Assembly (NCBI GenBank): GCA_964385645.1
Contig: CAYLPT010000122.1
Span: 1-37,028, forward strand
Direction: 5' to 3'
Source of the DNA: CAYLPT01 sp964385645
GTDB taxonomy: Bacteria; Armatimonadota; Hebobacteria; Hebobacterales; Hebobacteraceae
DNA length: 37,028 nt
The translations under genes were made by a program, and so were the position numbers. Below, one piece after another: positions 23,081 to 29,903 of this stretch; position 1 is the stretch's first letter; each line of letters begins with the position of its first letter. The notes under the pieces were generated by a model. That model was not told the origin of the DNA. It did no database searches and was given only the letters and a program-made list of their open reading frames with translations.

Positions 23081-24745
23081 ATGAAGACGGAGAGAGCCTG
23101 GCCGCGTAGAGCTCGGGCGAGCCTGGTCTGGAGCGTGACCCTGGCGGCCTGCATGGCGCTGGCGGCGGCGCCGGCCGCCGCGCAGCGGAGCGTTGACCTG
23201 ACCGGCCGATGGCTGTTCAAGGGAGACTGGCTGGAGAGCGGTTTGCACGAGGGTTGGCAGGACCCGGACCACGACGACTCGGCCTGGCGGCCGATCGAGG
23301 TGCCGGGGGCGTGGGAGGAGCAGGGGATCACCACGAGCAACCCGCGCTACCCCGCGGTCACGCCTGAGGACGGATACAATGGGGTGGCCTGGTACCGTCG
23401 CGGCTTCACGGTCCCGGCCGAGTGGGGCGACTTCGAGGCGCGGCTCCGGCTGGGCAAGGTTGATGACCGCGCCGACGTGTACCTCAACGGGCAGCACGTG
23501 GGCTCAACCCAGAGGCTGGAGGAGCAGCGCGCGCCTAACGAGTTCGCCATCGCCGCGGGCGTCCTGAAGCCGGGGGTCGAGAACGTCATCGCGGTGCGTG
23601 TGCTCGACACCGGGGGTGAGGGCGGGATCGTGCAGGGGCCGGTGGAGCTGGTGCAGGGCGGACGGCAGCCGGAGGAGACCGCGACGGCGCGTCACCGCCG
23701 TCAGAGCGATATGGTGCGGGTGGGCGGGAGCGTGCAGGTGCCCGCGGATATGGTGGTCGAGGGGGATGTGGTTGCGGTGGGCGGTTCGGCTGATGTCCGC
23801 GGCCATGTCAAGGGCGATGTGGTGGCGGTGGGGGGAAGCGTCCACGCCCGCGCGGGCTCGCGCGTAGACGGCGATGTCACCGCCGTAGGCGGCCGGGTGC
23901 AGCGGGAGCCGGGCGCGGAGCTCGGCGGGAGTGTCGTCGAGGTGCCGATGCTGCCCTCCAACCTCGTGGAGCGCATCGTGCAGGCCGCCGGGGGACGGCC
24001 GCGGGCCCACTGGTGGCCCTTCGGCCTGGGACGCATCGGGTGGCTGGGGCGGGCCAGGTCGTTCGTCGGGACCTTGGTGCTCTACGCCTTCATCTCGCTG
24101 ATCGCGGTGCTCGTGTTCCCGAGGCGGCTCGAGGTGATGGCCCGGGCGCTGCCGGCCTTCCCGGGGCACGCGGCGGCCTATGGGATCGGGGGCTTTGTCC
24201 TCGCGCTGCCCGCCGTCGCGGTGCTGGTGGTGGCGGTGGCGTTGGTCTCGGTGGTGCTGGTCATCACCGTGGTCGGCATCCTGGTGCTGCCCGCGGTGCT
24301 GGCCGCGATCCCCGCCGCCCTGCTCGGCCTGGTGGTGGTGCTCGCGCTCGGTGTGGCCGCGGTGTGGCTGAGCCTGGGGCGTGGGATCGCGAACCAGACG
24401 GGGCGAGGCGACCTGCGCGCGATCTGGGCAGCCCTGCTCGGGGCCGCGGTCGTGGCGGTGGCCGCCGAGCTGCCGGTCGTCGGGCCGCTGGTGGTCGTCA
24501 CCGTGCTGATCTTCGGCTTCGGGGCCGCGCTCATGACCGGTGTGGGATCAGAGCGCAACTGGACGAGCAGGCGGCTGGGAATGCAGAGTGCCAGGGCGGC
24601 AGACGCGACCCCCGCTGAGGAGCCCTCCCCAGCCCCAGAGGCAGAGCAGCAGCCAGCGCAGCCCGGGCCCTCCGTCGAGCTAGACCAGCCCGAGCAGCCC
24701 CAAGCGCCCGACGAAGGCGGTCCGCCGGGGCCGCCCGCCGGCTAG
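23081..24745 (+). CDS. Secreted/membrane fusion: GH2-type sugar-binding + bactofilin-like + multi-helix domain
   Basis: A 554-aa protein with a signal peptide (cleavage probably after Ala34). Residues about 36-195 resemble the GH2 N-terminal jelly-roll sugar-binding domain (LTGRWLFKGD, SAWRPIEVPGAWEEQG, WYRRGFTVP, ADVYLNGQHVG, NVIAVRVLD) without any catalytic GH2 barrel. Residues about 207-284 contain repeats such as GDVVAVGGS, like bactofilin/polymer-forming domains. Several membrane helices follow (about 326-346, 367-432 in two or three passes, 447-487), then a Pro/Glu/Gln-rich tail. AAGGAG lies 8 bases before the ATG. Coming 13 bases after an anti-sigma gene, it may sense or reinforce glycan in the envelope. 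Domain calls are fair; function is inferred. Confidence 0.83.
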   Translation: MKTERAWPRRARASLVWSVTLAACMALAAAPAAAQRSVDLTGRWLFKGDWLESGLHEGWQDPDHDDSAWRPIEVPGAWEEQGITTSNPRYPAVTPEDGYNGVAWYRRGFTVPAEWGDFEARLRLGKVDDRADVYLNGQHVGSTQRLEEQRAPNEFAIAAGVLKPGVENVIAVRVLDTGGEGGIVQGPVELVQGGRQPEETATARHRRQSDMVRVGGSVQVPADMVVEGDVVAVGGSADVRGHVKGDVVAVGGSVHARAGSRVDGDVTAVGGRVQREPGAELGGSVVEVPMLPSNLVERIVQAAGGRPRAHWWPFGLGRIGWLGRARSFVGTLVLYAFISLIAVLVFPRRLEVMARALPAFPGHAAAYGIGGFVLALPAVAVLVVAVALVSVVLVITVVGILVLPAVLAAIPAALLGLVVVLALGVAAVWLSLGRGIANQTGRGDLRAIWAALLGAAVVAVAAELPVVGPLVVVTVLIFGFGAALMTGVGSERNWTSRRLGMQSARAADATPAEEPSPAPEAEQQPAQPGPSVELDQPEQPQAPDEGGPPGPPAG

Positions 24746-24765
24746 CCCTCCGGCCGAGCGCCCCC

Positions 24766-25326
24766 CTAGTACCGACCCAGCCGCAGCACCTGCCGGCGGC
24801 CGGCCCGCTCGAGCGTCACGGTGCTGTCCGCGATCTGGACGACCCGGTAGGCCCCCTCGAGCGAGTCTCCCTCTCTCACCAGGTAGCGGTTTTCACCGCG
24901 GCGGATGAGCGCCAGCTTGGGCTCGCCCTGTATTACGCCAGACAGCCACAGGACGCCCGGGGGCGGCCCGACAGGCTCGCCGGGCCCGGCCAGCGCGGCT
25001 GTCAGGGGCGGCAGCAAGTCGGGCGACACGGGCTGGGCCCTGGGGGCCGCAGGGAGGCGGGCTGGCGCCGGAGGCGGTGTGGGTTGGGGAGCCGGCTGCG
25101 CGGGCGCGGCGGCCGGCTCGGCATCGCCCTCCTGCTCCTCCGCGGCCATCCCCTCCGGCTCCGGGGCAGGCGGGGGCATCGGGGTCGCCGGCTCGACAGA
25201 GGCGAGCGTGGCGGTGGCGCTGGTGTCAACCTCTGCGCTCCCCGTCAGCAGGACAGCGCCGACGAGGGCGGCGAGGACGCCGCCGAAGATCAGGACCTTG
25301 GTGAGCTGGGCGCCGCGCACAGACAT
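24766..25326 (-). CDS. PilP/GspC-like single-pass membrane protein
   Basis: A 186-aa protein with one membrane helix near residues 10-28 (LIFGGVLAALVGAVLL), a long Pro/Ala-rich linker and a compact C-terminal domain. That domain (VLWLSGVIQGEPKLALIRRG, RYLVREGDSLEG, YRVVQIADSTVTLERAG) resembles the C-terminal domains of PilP and GspC, which link inner-membrane and secretin parts of type IV pilus and type II secretion machines. The ATG at 25326 follows GGGAGGGAG. No other pilus gene lies in the window. It converges with the preceding gene, with a 20-base gap. Family assignment is by pattern and is moderate. Confidence 0.75.
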   Translation of the reverse strand: MSVRGAQLTKVLIFGGVLAALVGAVLLTGSAEVDTSATATLASVEPATPMPPPAPEPEGMAAEEQEGDAEPAAAPAQPAPQPTPPPAPARLPAAPRAQPVSPDLLPPLTAALAGPGEPVGPPPGVLWLSGVIQGEPKLALIRRGENRYLVREGDSLEGAYRVVQIADSTVTLERAGRRQVLRLGRY

Positions 25327-25588
25327 GCTTGCTCTCCCTCCCGGATGCTGCCTCGGCCGGCCGCGGCGCGCGGCCGCGGCGGGCGGGGGTGGCCCCAGGG
25401 TCCTCATTCCACAGGGGCGGCTGCCGTCCACAACCGGGGCCGGCCGCTGCCAAGGGGGACTGTGGAATAACCCCAGAGGGACCGCCGCGGGGCGTGAGAG
25501 CGCCCCGGGCGCCAAGTTGTGCGTGCCTGTTGTGCCGGGCCCCCGTGCCCGGGGCTGATGTGTGGCGGCGCACTGCCGGAGGGAGTTG
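25327..25588. promoter_or_regulatory. Divergent control region with an inverted repeat
   Basis: This 262-base gap separates the PilP-like gene (minus) from the TPR-roadblock gene (plus), so it must hold both promoters. The clearest element is an inverted repeat, ATTCCACAG at 25406-25414 and CTGTGGAAT at 25460-25468, 45 bases apart, which could bind a shared regulator or form a weak hairpin. I see no convincing -35/-10 pair on either strand. Confidence 0.4.
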
Positions 25589-26524
25589 GTGACAGCGACG
25601 AAAATCGGGGACGAGCGCGACCTCGATCGGCAGGTCCGGCGGATGCTGCGCCGGGAGCCGGATTCGCTCCGCTTCGCCGAGTTCGCAGACTACTTGCGCC
25701 GACACGGAAGAGTGGCCGAGGCGCGGGCGCTCTGCGAGCGCGGCCTCGCCCGCCACCCCGGATATGCGACCGGCCAGGTGGTGATGGGCGAGATACTGCG
25801 CGATCAGGAGGACCCGGCTAAGGCCGAGGAGCTGTGGCTCGAGGCGCTGCGGCTGGACCCACTGCATCCGAGAGCCCATCTGCGGCTGGCCGAGCTCTAC
25901 CTCAGGCGGGGCGATGTGGAGCGCGCGGTCGCCGCGATCGAGGCGGTGCTGCTCGTGAGCCCCGGGCTGCCAGAGGCCCAGGCGCTGGCGGAATCGGCCC
26001 AGGGAGAGGTCGCCCGCGCGGCGCGCCCGGAGGCGCCGGGAGCAGCTCGGCGGCCTGCCCGGCCGGCTTGGCTGACCGCCGAGCGATTCGAAGAGCTGGT
26101 GGGCGTGGTCGAGAGCTGCTCGGCGGTGGAGAGCGTTGCGCTGGTGAGCGCCGATGGGCTGGCGCTGGCGGGAGGCGTCGCTGCGTGCGCGGACCCCGCA
26201 GGGGCAGCCGCCGCGGTGGCCGAGCTGGTGGGGCAGGCGGGCCGGCTGCTGACGCTGATCGGCGGCGGCCTGCGGGGCGCCACCATCTGCTGCCGGCTGG
26301 GCCCGGCCCGGTGTGTGCCGCTTGGCGATCTGACGCTGCTGGCGCTCATGGCGACTGGCGCGCAAGTGGGGAGCTTCGACGTGGAGATCGGGGAGGCGAT
26401 CGCGCGGCTGGCAGCCCGCGGCCAGCCAGAGCGCGATCGCGGATCTCAGGAGACGGAGGAGGTTGACGGATGGGTGAATCCTCAGACGGAGCGGGAGGTG
26501 GGCGGCGCTTCGACCGTCCGCTAG
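25589..26524 (+). CDS. TPR + roadblock/LC7-like protein
   Basis: A 311-aa protein. Residues about 10-140 carry tetratricopeptide-like helices (AEARALCERGLARHPGYATG, AEELWLEALRLDPLHPRAHL, LAELYLRRGDVERAVAAIEA). Residues about 165-285 resemble a roadblock/LC7 domain (VESVALVSADGLALAGG, AAAVAELVGQAGRLL). Roadblock proteins regulate small Ras-like GTPases such as MglA in polarity and motility; the TPR part would bind partners. I choose GTG 25589, which follows GGAGGGAG; an upstream GTG at 25562 is possible. Its 3' end overlaps the next gene by 55 bases. No GTPase is present in the window. Confidence 0.8.
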   Translation: MTATKIGDERDLDRQVRRMLRREPDSLRFAEFADYLRRHGRVAEARALCERGLARHPGYATGQVVMGEILRDQEDPAKAEELWLEALRLDPLHPRAHLRLAELYLRRGDVERAVAAIEAVLLVSPGLPEAQALAESAQGEVARAARPEAPGAARRPARPAWLTAERFEELVGVVESCSAVESVALVSADGLALAGGVAACADPAGAAAAVAELVGQAGRLLTLIGGGLRGATICCRLGPARCVPLGDLTLLALMATGAQVGSFDVEIGEAIARLAARGQPERDRGSQETEEVDGWVNPQTEREVGGASTVR

Positions 26525-26877
26525 AGATACTGACGCGAGTGCGAGGCGTCCTCGGGGGGCTGGTGGCGACCGGGGACGGGCTGCCGCTGGCGGTGCACAT
26601 GCACGGCGATAGGAACGGCGAGGTGCTGGCCGCCGCGGCGGCGGCGATCGGGCGGCTGGCGCGGCGGGCGAGCGATCGCCTGGGCCGGGGAGCGTTCGAG
26701 CTCGGGGTGTTCGATGGACCCAGCTACCGGTTCCTCGTGCAGCCGCTGTCGGTTGGGTTCCTGCTGGTGGTGGCGGAGCCGGAGGCGAACGTGCACCTGA
26801 TCTCGACGGAGATGAGCTCTAGCGCAGCCGCGCTGAACGAGGCCGCGGTGTCGCTGGCCGTCGGGCGGGCGAGGTGA
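26470..26877 (+). CDS. Roadblock/LC7-like small protein
   Basis: A 135-aa protein that looks like a single roadblock/LC7 domain: LEILTRVRGVLGGLVATGDG, a central AAAAAAIGRLARR helix and a FLVQPLSVGFLLVVAEPEA strand pair. The ATG has a strong GGAGGAGG site with 7-base spacing. It begins inside the 3' end of the TPR-roadblock gene, and the third roadblock gene follows four bases after its stop. The three products probably form one complex. Sequence match is weaker than for its two neighbours, but context supports it. Confidence 0.72.
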   Translation: MGESSDGAGGGRRFDRPLEILTRVRGVLGGLVATGDGLPLAVHMHGDRNGEVLAAAAAAIGRLARRASDRLGRGAFELGVFDGPSYRFLVQPLSVGFLLVVAEPEANVHLISTEMSSSAAALNEAAVSLAVGRAR

Positions 26878-26881
26878 GGGC

Positions 26882-27286
26882 ATGCAGACGACCGACCTGG
26901 TGATACGGGAGGAGGAGCTGAGGGAGATCGGCTGTGCCCTGGAGGAAATGGCGCGGGAGTCGGGGGCCAAGTGCGTGCTCCTGATCGGCCGAGACGACGG
27001 CAGCCTGCTGGCGACGCACGGGCGCCTGGAGGCGCTGGACACGGTGTCCCTGGGCGCGTTGGCTGCGGGCGCATTCGCCTCCGCGCGGGAGATCGCGCGC
27101 CTCATCGGCGAGCCGGAGTTCAGCGTCCTGTTCCACCAAGGGAAGCGAGAGCACGTCCACGTCAACCTTGCCGGCGAGCGGGGCCTGCTGATGACCCTCT
27201 TCGACGACACCACAACCGTGGGGATGGTGCGGCTCTGCGCCCGTCAGGCCTGCGCCCGCATCGAGCGAGTGCTCGCGCCCGAGTGA
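26882..27286 (+). CDS. Roadblock/LC7 domain protein (MglB-like)
   Basis: A 134-aa roadblock/LC7 protein of MglB length, with EEMARESGAKCVLLIGRDDG, ATHGRLEALDTVSLGALAAG and GLLMTLFDDTTTVGMVRL. MglB is the GTPase-activating partner of MglA in polarity control, so a similar regulatory role is likely. It is the last gene of the roadblock trio and is followed by a 30-base perfect palindrome that probably ends transcription from both sides. Confidence 0.85.
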   Translation: MQTTDLVIREEELREIGCALEEMARESGAKCVLLIGRDDGSLLATHGRLEALDTVSLGALAAGAFASAREIARLIGEPEFSVLFHQGKREHVHVNLAGERGLLMTLFDDTTTVGMVRLCARQACARIERVLAPE

Positions 27287-27300
27287 GGTCGTGAGACGCG

Positions 27301-27330
27301 CGATGCGGCCCCGCGCGCGGGGCCGCATCG
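27301..27330. terminator. Palindrome between convergent genes (probable bidirectional terminator)
   Basis: A perfect 30-base palindrome, two 15-base arms (CGATGCGGCCCCGCG and its complement), lies between the roadblock gene ending at 27286 and the ferredoxin gene ending at 27355. GAGAC and GTCTC flank it and could lengthen the stem. There is no T-run on either side, so termination is inferred from position and stem strength. Confidence 0.6.
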
Positions 27331-27354
27331 CAGTCTCGACACCTGCGGCCGCTT

Positions 27355-27546
27355 CTACTGCTCGCTCCAGGAGATCGCCTCGGCCGGGCAGCTATCAATC
27401 GCCTCCTGGATCTCACTCTCACTCGCGCCGGTGGGGTTCTTCACATAGGCGATGTCGTCGTCGCCCATCTCGAAGACATCCGGGCAGATCTCGGGGCACG
27501 TGCCACAGCCGGTGCACAGATCCGGGTCAATGACCGGCACCTTCAT
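27355..27546 (-). CDS. Single [4Fe-4S] ferredoxin
   Basis: A 63-aa ferredoxin, of usual length, that carries electrons between redox enzymes. The cluster ligands are Cys11, Cys14, Cys17 (CTGCGTC) and Cys53 in the late SCPAEAI motif. Cys21 sits where Thermotoga-type ferredoxins have a disulfide cysteine, but the partner cysteine expected near residues 42-45 is missing, so Cys21 is unpaired. The ATG is preceded by GGAGGG. It stands alone; the adjacent radical SAM enzymes or others could use it, but no partner is encoded beside it. Confidence 0.95.
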   Translation of the reverse strand: MKVPVIDPDLCTGCGTCPEICPDVFEMGDDDIAYVKNPTGASESEIQEAIDSCPAEAISWSEQ

Positions 27547-27574
27547 GTCAGCTTTCCCTCCGCAAGTAGGGTTT

Positions 27575-27607
27575 CCAGACCCGCGCGCCGCCGGCGCGCG
27601 GGTCTGG
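27575..27607. terminator. Strong 15-bp hairpin upstream of the ferredoxin gene
   Basis: CCAGACCCGCGCGCC at 27575-27589 pairs perfectly with 27593-27607 around a 3-base loop. On the plus strand it is followed by TTTC. On the minus strand it lies between the small RNA and the ferredoxin start, so it could insulate the ferredoxin from upstream transcription. Which direction it serves is unclear. Confidence 0.5.
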
Positions 27608-27680
27608 TTTCGGTGGACAGGGTCTCGGCTCCTGCCGGCGCTCCCGCGGGCGCCGTACAGCGCCGCGCCGGCGCCGGGCC

Positions 27681-27775
27681 AAAAGAAGAGGCCGTCCCGG
27701 AGGGGGTTCCTCTAGCATTCGACGCCCTGTCGAGGAGGCGAGGTATGACCTATAACGACTCAAGCCGGGACGGCC
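27681..27775 (-). ncRNA. Candidate structured small RNA (~95 nt)
   Basis: Between tRNA-Met and the ferredoxin gene, a promoter (27782-27811, minus) predicts a start near 27775. That is exactly the first base of an 11-bp perfect stem joining 27765-27775 to 27690-27700. Inside are two small hairpins (27741-27751 and 27719-27733) and a CCTC/GAGG pairing (27709-27712 with 27735-27738) that encloses the second. The stem is followed on the minus strand by TCTTCTTTT, an intrinsic-terminator-like tract. The RNA holds CCUCCU, complementary to ribosome-binding sites. It lacks the GGAA-loop motif of SRP RNA and is too short for 6S RNA. The family is not recognised; conservation is untested. Confidence 0.55.
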
Positions 27776-27781
27776 GGGAGT

Positions 27782-27811
27782 AGTATACCCCATCCAGGCC
27801 GGCAAGTCCAA
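27782..27811 (-). promoter_or_regulatory. Promoter of the candidate small RNA
   Basis: On the minus strand TTGGAC (27811-27806) and TATACT (27787-27782) are 18 bases apart. The -10 box matches consensus at five of six positions; the -35 is weaker. The predicted start falls at the closing stem of the candidate RNA. The 18-base spacing equals that of the other strong promoters in the window. Confidence 0.6.
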
Positions 27812-27892
27812 CGGGGCAAGGGGCCCCGGCGGGGCAGATGTGCCATTGGGCCCACAAGGAGCGCACAGAGCCGCCCACGTGGGATTCTGGGC

Positions 27893-27967
27893 TGGTGGCA
27901 CCGGCTGGATTCGAACCAGCGACATGGCGGTTATGAACCGCCCGCTCTACCGCTGAGCTACGGTGCC
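27893..27967 (-). tRNA. tRNA-Met (anticodon CAU, elongator type)
   Basis: A 75-nt tRNA with encoded CCA. The acceptor stem GGCACCG/CGGTGCC pairs fully, with discriminator A. The D arm is GCTC...GAGC; the anticodon stem is GGCGG/CCGCC with loop TTCATAA (CAU); the T arm is GCTGG-TTCGAAT-CCAGC. Pairing at position 1-72 and the lack of three G-C pairs in initiator form argue against initiator tRNA. A CAU tRNA could also be the isoleucine type modified to lysidine; the overall similarity to bacterial elongator Met tRNAs makes Met more likely. Confidence 0.92.
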
Positions 27968-27975
27968 CGGCAGCT

Positions 27976-28004
27976 ATTGTAGCCGCTGGGGCCGGGGCCG
28001 GCAA
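27976..28004 (-). promoter_or_regulatory. tRNA-Met promoter
   Basis: Minus-strand TTGCCG (28004-27999) and TACAAT (27981-27976) are 17 bases apart, placing the start near 27969, two bases from the mature tRNA 5' end. Position and spacing fit a housekeeping sigma promoter. Confidence 0.65.
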
Positions 28005-28014
28005 GAGGCGGCCC

Positions 28015-28443
28015 CTACCCCTCCCGGAGGGAGGCCAAGTACCGCTCGGCCAGCACCACGGCGACGTAGTCGTCGTAGGGGCGAGGCGGAGTCTGGAGGG
28101 TGACCGGCAGCAGGCGCCGCCACCCCCGGGGGGGGTTCTCCTCGAAGTAGCGGCGCCGCCCCTGCTCGCTCGAGCGGTGCTCGTCCACCAGCACGGCCCG
28201 CACACCGATTGGCGCCGCCGCCAGCCGGCGCGCCACCTCCTGCGCGCCCGTGCGGTTGCCCACCACCACGACCGGCCCGCGATGCTCCATCAGCAGGCGC
28301 GATACCGCCGCGGGCAGCTCCTCCGTGCCCACCACCGAGCGGTGCAGCACGGAGCCCTCGCGATCCACCACCGCGAGCCCGCACTTGCCTCGCCCCGGGT
28401 CCACGGCGATGACCGGCCCGGCGCTGAGCTTAGCCTGGCTCAC
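28015..28443 (-). CDS. RuvC/YqgF-like RNase H-fold protein
   Basis: A 142-aa protein with the RNase H-like fold of the YqgF/RuvX family, whose members process pre-16S rRNA or resolve Holliday junctions. Visible features are the first acidic strand VIAVDPGRGKCGLAVVD (Asp15), VVVVGNRTGAQ, VDEHRSSEQ and the terminal acidic PYDDYVAVVLAERYL. These supply the acidic residues expected for two-metal catalysis. It begins with GTG 37 bases after the DUF3084 stop, and a hairpin lies in between. I recall such proteins beside DUF3084 genes in cyanobacteria, consistent with a conserved pair. Exact activity is inferred. Confidence 0.84.
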   Translation of the reverse strand: MSQAKLSAGPVIAVDPGRGKCGLAVVDREGSVLHRSVVGTEELPAAVSRLLMEHRGPVVVVGNRTGAQEVARRLAAAPIGVRAVLVDEHRSSEQGRRRYFEENPPRGWRRLLPVTLQTPPRPYDDYVAVVLAERYLASLREG

Positions 28444-28457
28444 CGTCTCGGGACCTC

Positions 28458-28481
28458 AGGGGCCTGCTCTGCGAGGCCCCT
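28458..28481. terminator. Small hairpin between the DUF3084 and YqgF-like genes
   Basis: AGGGGCCT (28458-28465) and AGGCCCCT (28474-28481) form an 8-bp stem with an 8-base loop, overlapping the DUF3084 stop codon by one base. No T-run follows on the minus strand. It may attenuate or stabilise the transcript rather than end it. Confidence 0.35.
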
Positions 28482-29764
28482 CACCTCGGCGACCCCACCG
28501 GCAGCCGCTCCACCTCCAGCCTCACCTCCAGCGGCCCAATCGTCCAGGTGTCGGCCGCGGCCAGCGCCCTCACCCGCACCGGCGCCGCCGCCCGGCGCAC
28601 CTCCTCCATCACCGCGAACAGCTCCTCGAACCTCATCTCCCCCACTGCCGCCCGCGGCGAGCCGAACACACCGCTCTCGCCGAGCGCCACTCGGGGCATT
28701 ATGTTGCGCTGCCGCGCCACCGTGCCCACCTCGTCGCGCAACAGCCCCACGAGGGCGGCCATCACCGCGGGCTCCGAGAGCCGCCCGTCAACGATGGTCA
28801 CCGCGATGGTCTCCCCCCGGCGGAACACGAGCTGGTTGCGGAACAGCTCGAAGTCCACGTGCACCGGCTCGCCGGCGTGGGTGTTCAGCACCGAGAAGGC
28901 CTGCACGATCACCGGCCCGGGGCTGGTCCGGATGCGCTCCGCCACCGCGTCGAGCACCTGCGCCGTGGTCGCCCATGTCACTGCATCGGTGCCGGGGTCG
29001 CGCACCGGCTTGCGCACGACGACCGCCGCGTCGTCCCCGGGCAGCGGCCGCGCGCCGGCCGCCCGCGCCACCGCGTCGAGCCGCTGCACGAACGCCTCCA
29101 GCCGCGACACCACCTCCGCCTTGGGCCGGCCGCCCTCGATCAGCTCCACGCCGAGGGGCTGCTGGGCCGTCAGCAGCACGGGCGTCGTCCGCTCCAGGAT
29201 GCCGCTGGCGACCTGAGCGCGCAGGCCCTGGATCTGCCGGCGGAGCTGTTCCTCGCGCTGGGACAGCCGTTGGAAGGCCTCCGCGGCGTTCCGGAGCTGC
29301 GCCTCCGCCCGCTCCCGCTCCGCCGAGGCCCGCGCCAGCGCCTCCTGCTCGACCACCAGCTGTTCGCTCACCTGCGCGAGCTGCGCCTTGGCCTCGTCCA
29401 GCTCCCGCTGGCGCTCTTGCAGCACATCCTCGGCCGCCTGCCGGGCCTGCTCGAGGGCGGCCGCGCGTTCGTTCAGGGTCTCGATCTCCTGCACGAGCCG
29501 GGCCTGCCGGCGCCGGAGCTCGTCCACCCGCAGGAACCCCTCTCGCACGTTCTCGGACACCGCCATCGCCACCGCCAAGGTGACGACGGTGATGCACATG
29601 CCCGCCACCACTGAGACCGCGATGGCAGTGTGGCGTGGCCGCAGCCCGAAGAGGCTGAGGCGCTTGCGCCCCATGCGTCGGCCAACGATGTCCCCGATGT
29701 AGGCGATGGCGCCGCTCACCACCACGAGCGCGCCGATCAGCATGATGCCGGAGAACCCTGCCAC
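28481..29764 (-). CDS. DUF3084 membrane coiled-coil protein
   Basis: A 427-aa protein matching DUF3084, a family without established function. It has two N-terminal membrane helices around the signature GDIVGRRMGRKRLSLFGLRPRHTAI, a coiled coil at about residues 75-190 (long runs of Glu/Arg/Gln/Ala heptads) and a conserved C-terminal domain with RPVLL-like and VFRRGETIAVTIVDG segments. The coiled coil and C-terminus probably lie outside the inner membrane. GTG 29764 is used as start since the first helix begins there. A strong promoter lies about 110 bases upstream (29874-29903), so it has its own transcription unit with the YqgF-like gene. Confidence 0.9.
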   Translation of the reverse strand: MAGFSGIMLIGALVVVSGAIAYIGDIVGRRMGRKRLSLFGLRPRHTAIAVSVVAGMCITVVTLAVAMAVSENVREGFLRVDELRRRQARLVQEIETLNERAAALEQARQAAEDVLQERQRELDEAKAQLAQVSEQLVVEQEALARASAERERAEAQLRNAAEAFQRLSQREEQLRRQIQGLRAQVASGILERTTPVLLTAQQPLGVELIEGGRPKAEVVSRLEAFVQRLDAVARAAGARPLPGDDAAVVVRKPVRDPGTDAVTWATTAQVLDAVAERIRTSPGPVIVQAFSVLNTHAGEPVHVDFELFRNQLVFRRGETIAVTIVDGRLSEPAVMAALVGLLRDEVGTVARQRNIMPRVALGESGVFGSPRAAVGEMRFEELFAVMEEVRRAAAPVRVRALAAADTWTIGPLEVRLEVERLPVGSPR

Positions 29765-29873
29765 GCACTCCCGCTCCAGGCGTCAAGTGCCGCGCCGGGG
29801 CACACCCGCGCCCGCGCCGGCGCGGCTCGCTTCCGCCGACTGTTCCGGCGCCCCTGGCGGGGCCTTCTGGGCC

Positions 29874-29903
29874 ATTATAGGCGCGCCCGCGCGCCCCCGT
29901 CAA
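29874..29903 (-). promoter_or_regulatory. Strong housekeeping-type promoter for DUF3084
   Basis: Minus-strand TTGACG (29903-29898) and perfect TATAAT (29879-29874) are 18 bases apart, identical in boxes and spacing to the promoter at 2933-2962. The -35 box overlaps the stop codon of the upstream MraY fusion. The start near 29867 gives a leader of about 100 bases. Confidence 0.8.

Noticed and set aside
27681..27775. SRP (4.5S) RNA as identity of the small RNA
   Set aside because: Size and end-to-end pairing fit, but the conserved GGAA apical loop and adjoining internal loop are absent.
27745..27783. A 12-codon plus-strand frame (MTYNDSSRDGRE) with a perfect AGGAGG site, like a leader peptide
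   Set aside because: No plus-strand gene follows for it to regulate, and the minus-strand RNA explains the same bases (its CCUCCU is the complement of the AGGAGG). It could still be real and deserves a check in ribosome profiling.
27893..27967. Initiator tRNA-fMet
   Set aside because: The first acceptor base pair is intact (G1-C72), unlike bacterial initiators.
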